Part shown: positions 13,752 through 14,735 of the stretch, piece after piece
Layout: each line of letters begins with the position of its first letter
How positions within the stretch are numbered: the stretch's first letter is position 1
Source of the DNA: DATDCV01 sp036524155
GTDB lineage: Bacteria; Verrucomicrobiota; Verrucomicrobiia; Limisphaerales; UBA8199
Length of the DNA: 14,735 nt
Assembly: GCA_036524155.1 (NCBI GenBank)
Contig: DATDCV010000258.1
Location: forward strand, 1-14,735
Reading direction: 5' to 3'
Program-made: the position numbers and the translations under genes
Notes under the pieces: model-generated
What the model saw: only the letters and a program-made list of their open reading frames with translations
What the model was told of the DNA's origin: nothing
Database searches by the model: none

Positions 13752-14735
13752 TAGCGGTCCGGGCGAAGCGGGATGGGTGGTTCCGCCGAAAGAGGCCACA
13801 CCCCCTTCGGCCCAAAAATGTCCTCGAGACACGCGTCGAGCAGGCCGGTGCGCACCGCAAGATCCAATACCGTGAAGCGGCGACGGATGAAAAAGGCCTG
13901 CCGAAAGCTGTCGCGCAGCCGCTGGCGTGAGATGCCGATTTGCTCCGGTTCAGTCGGCGCACCGGCGACGCGCAGCATCTCCCTAAGGGTCGTGAAGGGG
14001 ATGAGTTGCCGGCGCAACATCCCGGTCAGCTCCGGCCAGCAGGCGCAAAGTCTCTCCAATTGTCGCCGGAGTTGGACAGCGGCAATATGCTTGGCGGTGA
14101 CTTCGCGCCGGGCGACCGCCCCCAGAACTCCTGCGCCGAAAATTTCGCGGGCCCACTCCGTCCACGCTGTTTCCTCGGGCCATCCCGCGCAGCAGCGGTC
14201 GAGGTCGAGTTCCGCCAGCGGGCGACCGAGCAGGCTTTCGTAGAGCGCCGTCGTCGCGAGCGTGCCGATGCCAACTTTGAATCCGTGGGATGGCGCGTGG
14301 CCTTGATAAACGTGGTGCTGCATGTCCCACAAATGACTGAATTGATGTTCGGCGCCCGAGGCCGGCCGACTCGACTGCGCGGCTTGCATCGCGAACCCGC
14401 CGAGCATCAGCCCCTCAACCAACCGGCCCAGGGTGACCGGGTCGCGCCCCGGCACTCCGGCTGGGTTATCCACTGCCTCCCGCAACCGGCCATGCACGAT
14501 GTTCCACGCCAAAGGGTGAATCGGCTCCACCCCGAGAGCATCGGCCAAAATCCAGTCGGCCCCCGCCGTGACCTTTGCCAGCAGATCTGCGTAGCCCCAG
14601 GCGGCCATCCCTGACGGCGCCGCGCCGATCACCTCCAGGTCCGCCACGACGGCTGCGGGCGCGGGGCAGTCAAACGTCTGCTTCGAAACTTCCAGCGTGA
14701 TGGACGCGCCGAAGGCGGTGTAGCCATCCATTGAC
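13751..14735 (-). CDS. sn-Glycerol-1-phosphate dehydrogenase, AraM/EgsA-type (partial, 5' end beyond window)
   Basis: The frame is open to the window edge. The ATG at 14731 is internal: the preceding codon is Ser, giving SMDGYTAFGAS, which sits in mid-protein in this family (PTAxSxDGYxSxGAS), so roughly 100 N-terminal residues with the NAD(P)-binding part are missing. The visible 326 residues include ADLLAKVTAGADW (metal-ligand Asp), ASGAEHQFSHLWDMQHH and PSHGFKVGIGTL (metal-ligand histidines), as in iron-type alcohol dehydrogenase/AraM proteins. These enzymes reduce dihydroxyacetone phosphate to sn-glycerol 1-phosphate, the backbone of archaeal lipids; bacterial members include B. subtilis AraM/EgsA. 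Its stop codon overlaps the transporter start (TAATG), so the two are translationally coupled. The exact substrate is inferred from family. Confidence 0.88.
   Translation of the reverse strand, partial: SMDGYTAFGASITLEVSKQTFDCPAPAAVVADLEVIGAAPSGMAAWGYADLLAKVTAGADWILADALGVEPIHPLAWNIVHGRLREAVDNPAGVPGRDPVTLGRLVEGLMLGGFAMQAAQSSRPASGAEHQFSHLWDMQHHVYQGHAPSHGFKVGIGTLATTALYESLLGRPLAELDLDRCCAGWPEETAWTEWAREIFGAGVLGAVARREVTAKHIAAVQLRRQLERLCACWPELTGMLRRQLIPFTTLREMLRVAGAPTEPEQIGISRQRLRDSFRQAFFIRRRFTVLDLAVRTGLLDACLEDIFGPKGVWPLSAEPPIPLRPDR

Noticed and set aside
13752..13832. GTG start at 13832 for the OPA transporter
   Set aside because: It would place 81 bp inside the dehydrogenase gene and add a tail without family support; the TAATG at 13751 is a better start.
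14731..14735. ATG at 14731 as the true start of the dehydrogenase
   Set aside because: It lies in a conserved mid-protein motif (SMDGYTAFGAS) and the frame stays open to the edge, so the N-terminal part is outside the window.

Overview
The window looks like a piece of a GC-rich chromosome from the Verrucomicrobiota or a nearby PVC-type lineage. I infer this from several features seen together: a quinoprotein-like beta-propeller with the mature N-terminus DWPQWRGPDRNG, a Tat-exported Gfo/Idh/MocA oxidoreductase, a secreted protein with near-identical Ig-like repeats, weak or absent Shine-Dalgarno sequences, and spacers with short CCGAAATC-type and CCCTCTCC-type repeats. No rRNA or other phylogenetic marker is present beyond L21, L27 and Obg, so the assignment is tentative. 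I saw no tRNA, rRNA, transposase or CRISPR array.

Layout: (1) 1-857, reverse strand: a secreted protein with a temptin-like CxxCH/EF-hand-like module followed by Ig-like repeats; it runs off the left edge. (2) 1271-2170, reverse: a CusF-like plus SCO1/SenC copper protein. (3) 2417-3172, forward: a compact rplU-rpmA unit (L21, L27) with a TTGACA promoter and a strong intrinsic terminator. (4) 3193-4480: nine 8-bp repeats that end one base before the start of the GTPase gene obg. (5) 4637-5992: a Tat-signal Gfo/Idh/MocA oxidoreductase with a terminator-like hairpin. (6) 5993-6373: a spacer made largely of small repeats. (7) 6374-8136: a LCAT-like alpha/beta hydrolase and a YciA-like hotdog thioesterase. 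(8) 8414-9949: a protein with three receiver domains and no output domain. (9) 14735-10009, reverse: an apparent four-gene run of sn-glycerol-1-phosphate dehydrogenase (partial), OPA-family organophosphate antiporter (TAATG overlap), beta-propeller protein and outer-membrane phospholipase A.

How the genes may work together: the right-hand reverse-strand run has a glycerophosphate/phospholipid theme. OMPLA hydrolyses outer-membrane phospholipids, the OPA antiporter has the three residues that bind glycerol 3-phosphate in GlpT, and the dehydrogenase interconverts DHAP and glycerol 1-phosphate. A lipase-like hydrolase and an acyl-CoA thioesterase lie close by on the other strand. Only the dehydrogenase-antiporter link has direct sequence support (overlapping stop and start); the rest is inference. 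The left part is housekeeping (L21, L27, Obg) next to copper and extracytoplasmic genes. I found no clear undescribed defence or mobile system. The most unusual items are the octamer array abutting obg, the insertion in Obg, the CX5C SCO protein, the stand-alone triple receiver protein and the coupled glycerol-1-phosphate dehydrogenase/antiporter pair.
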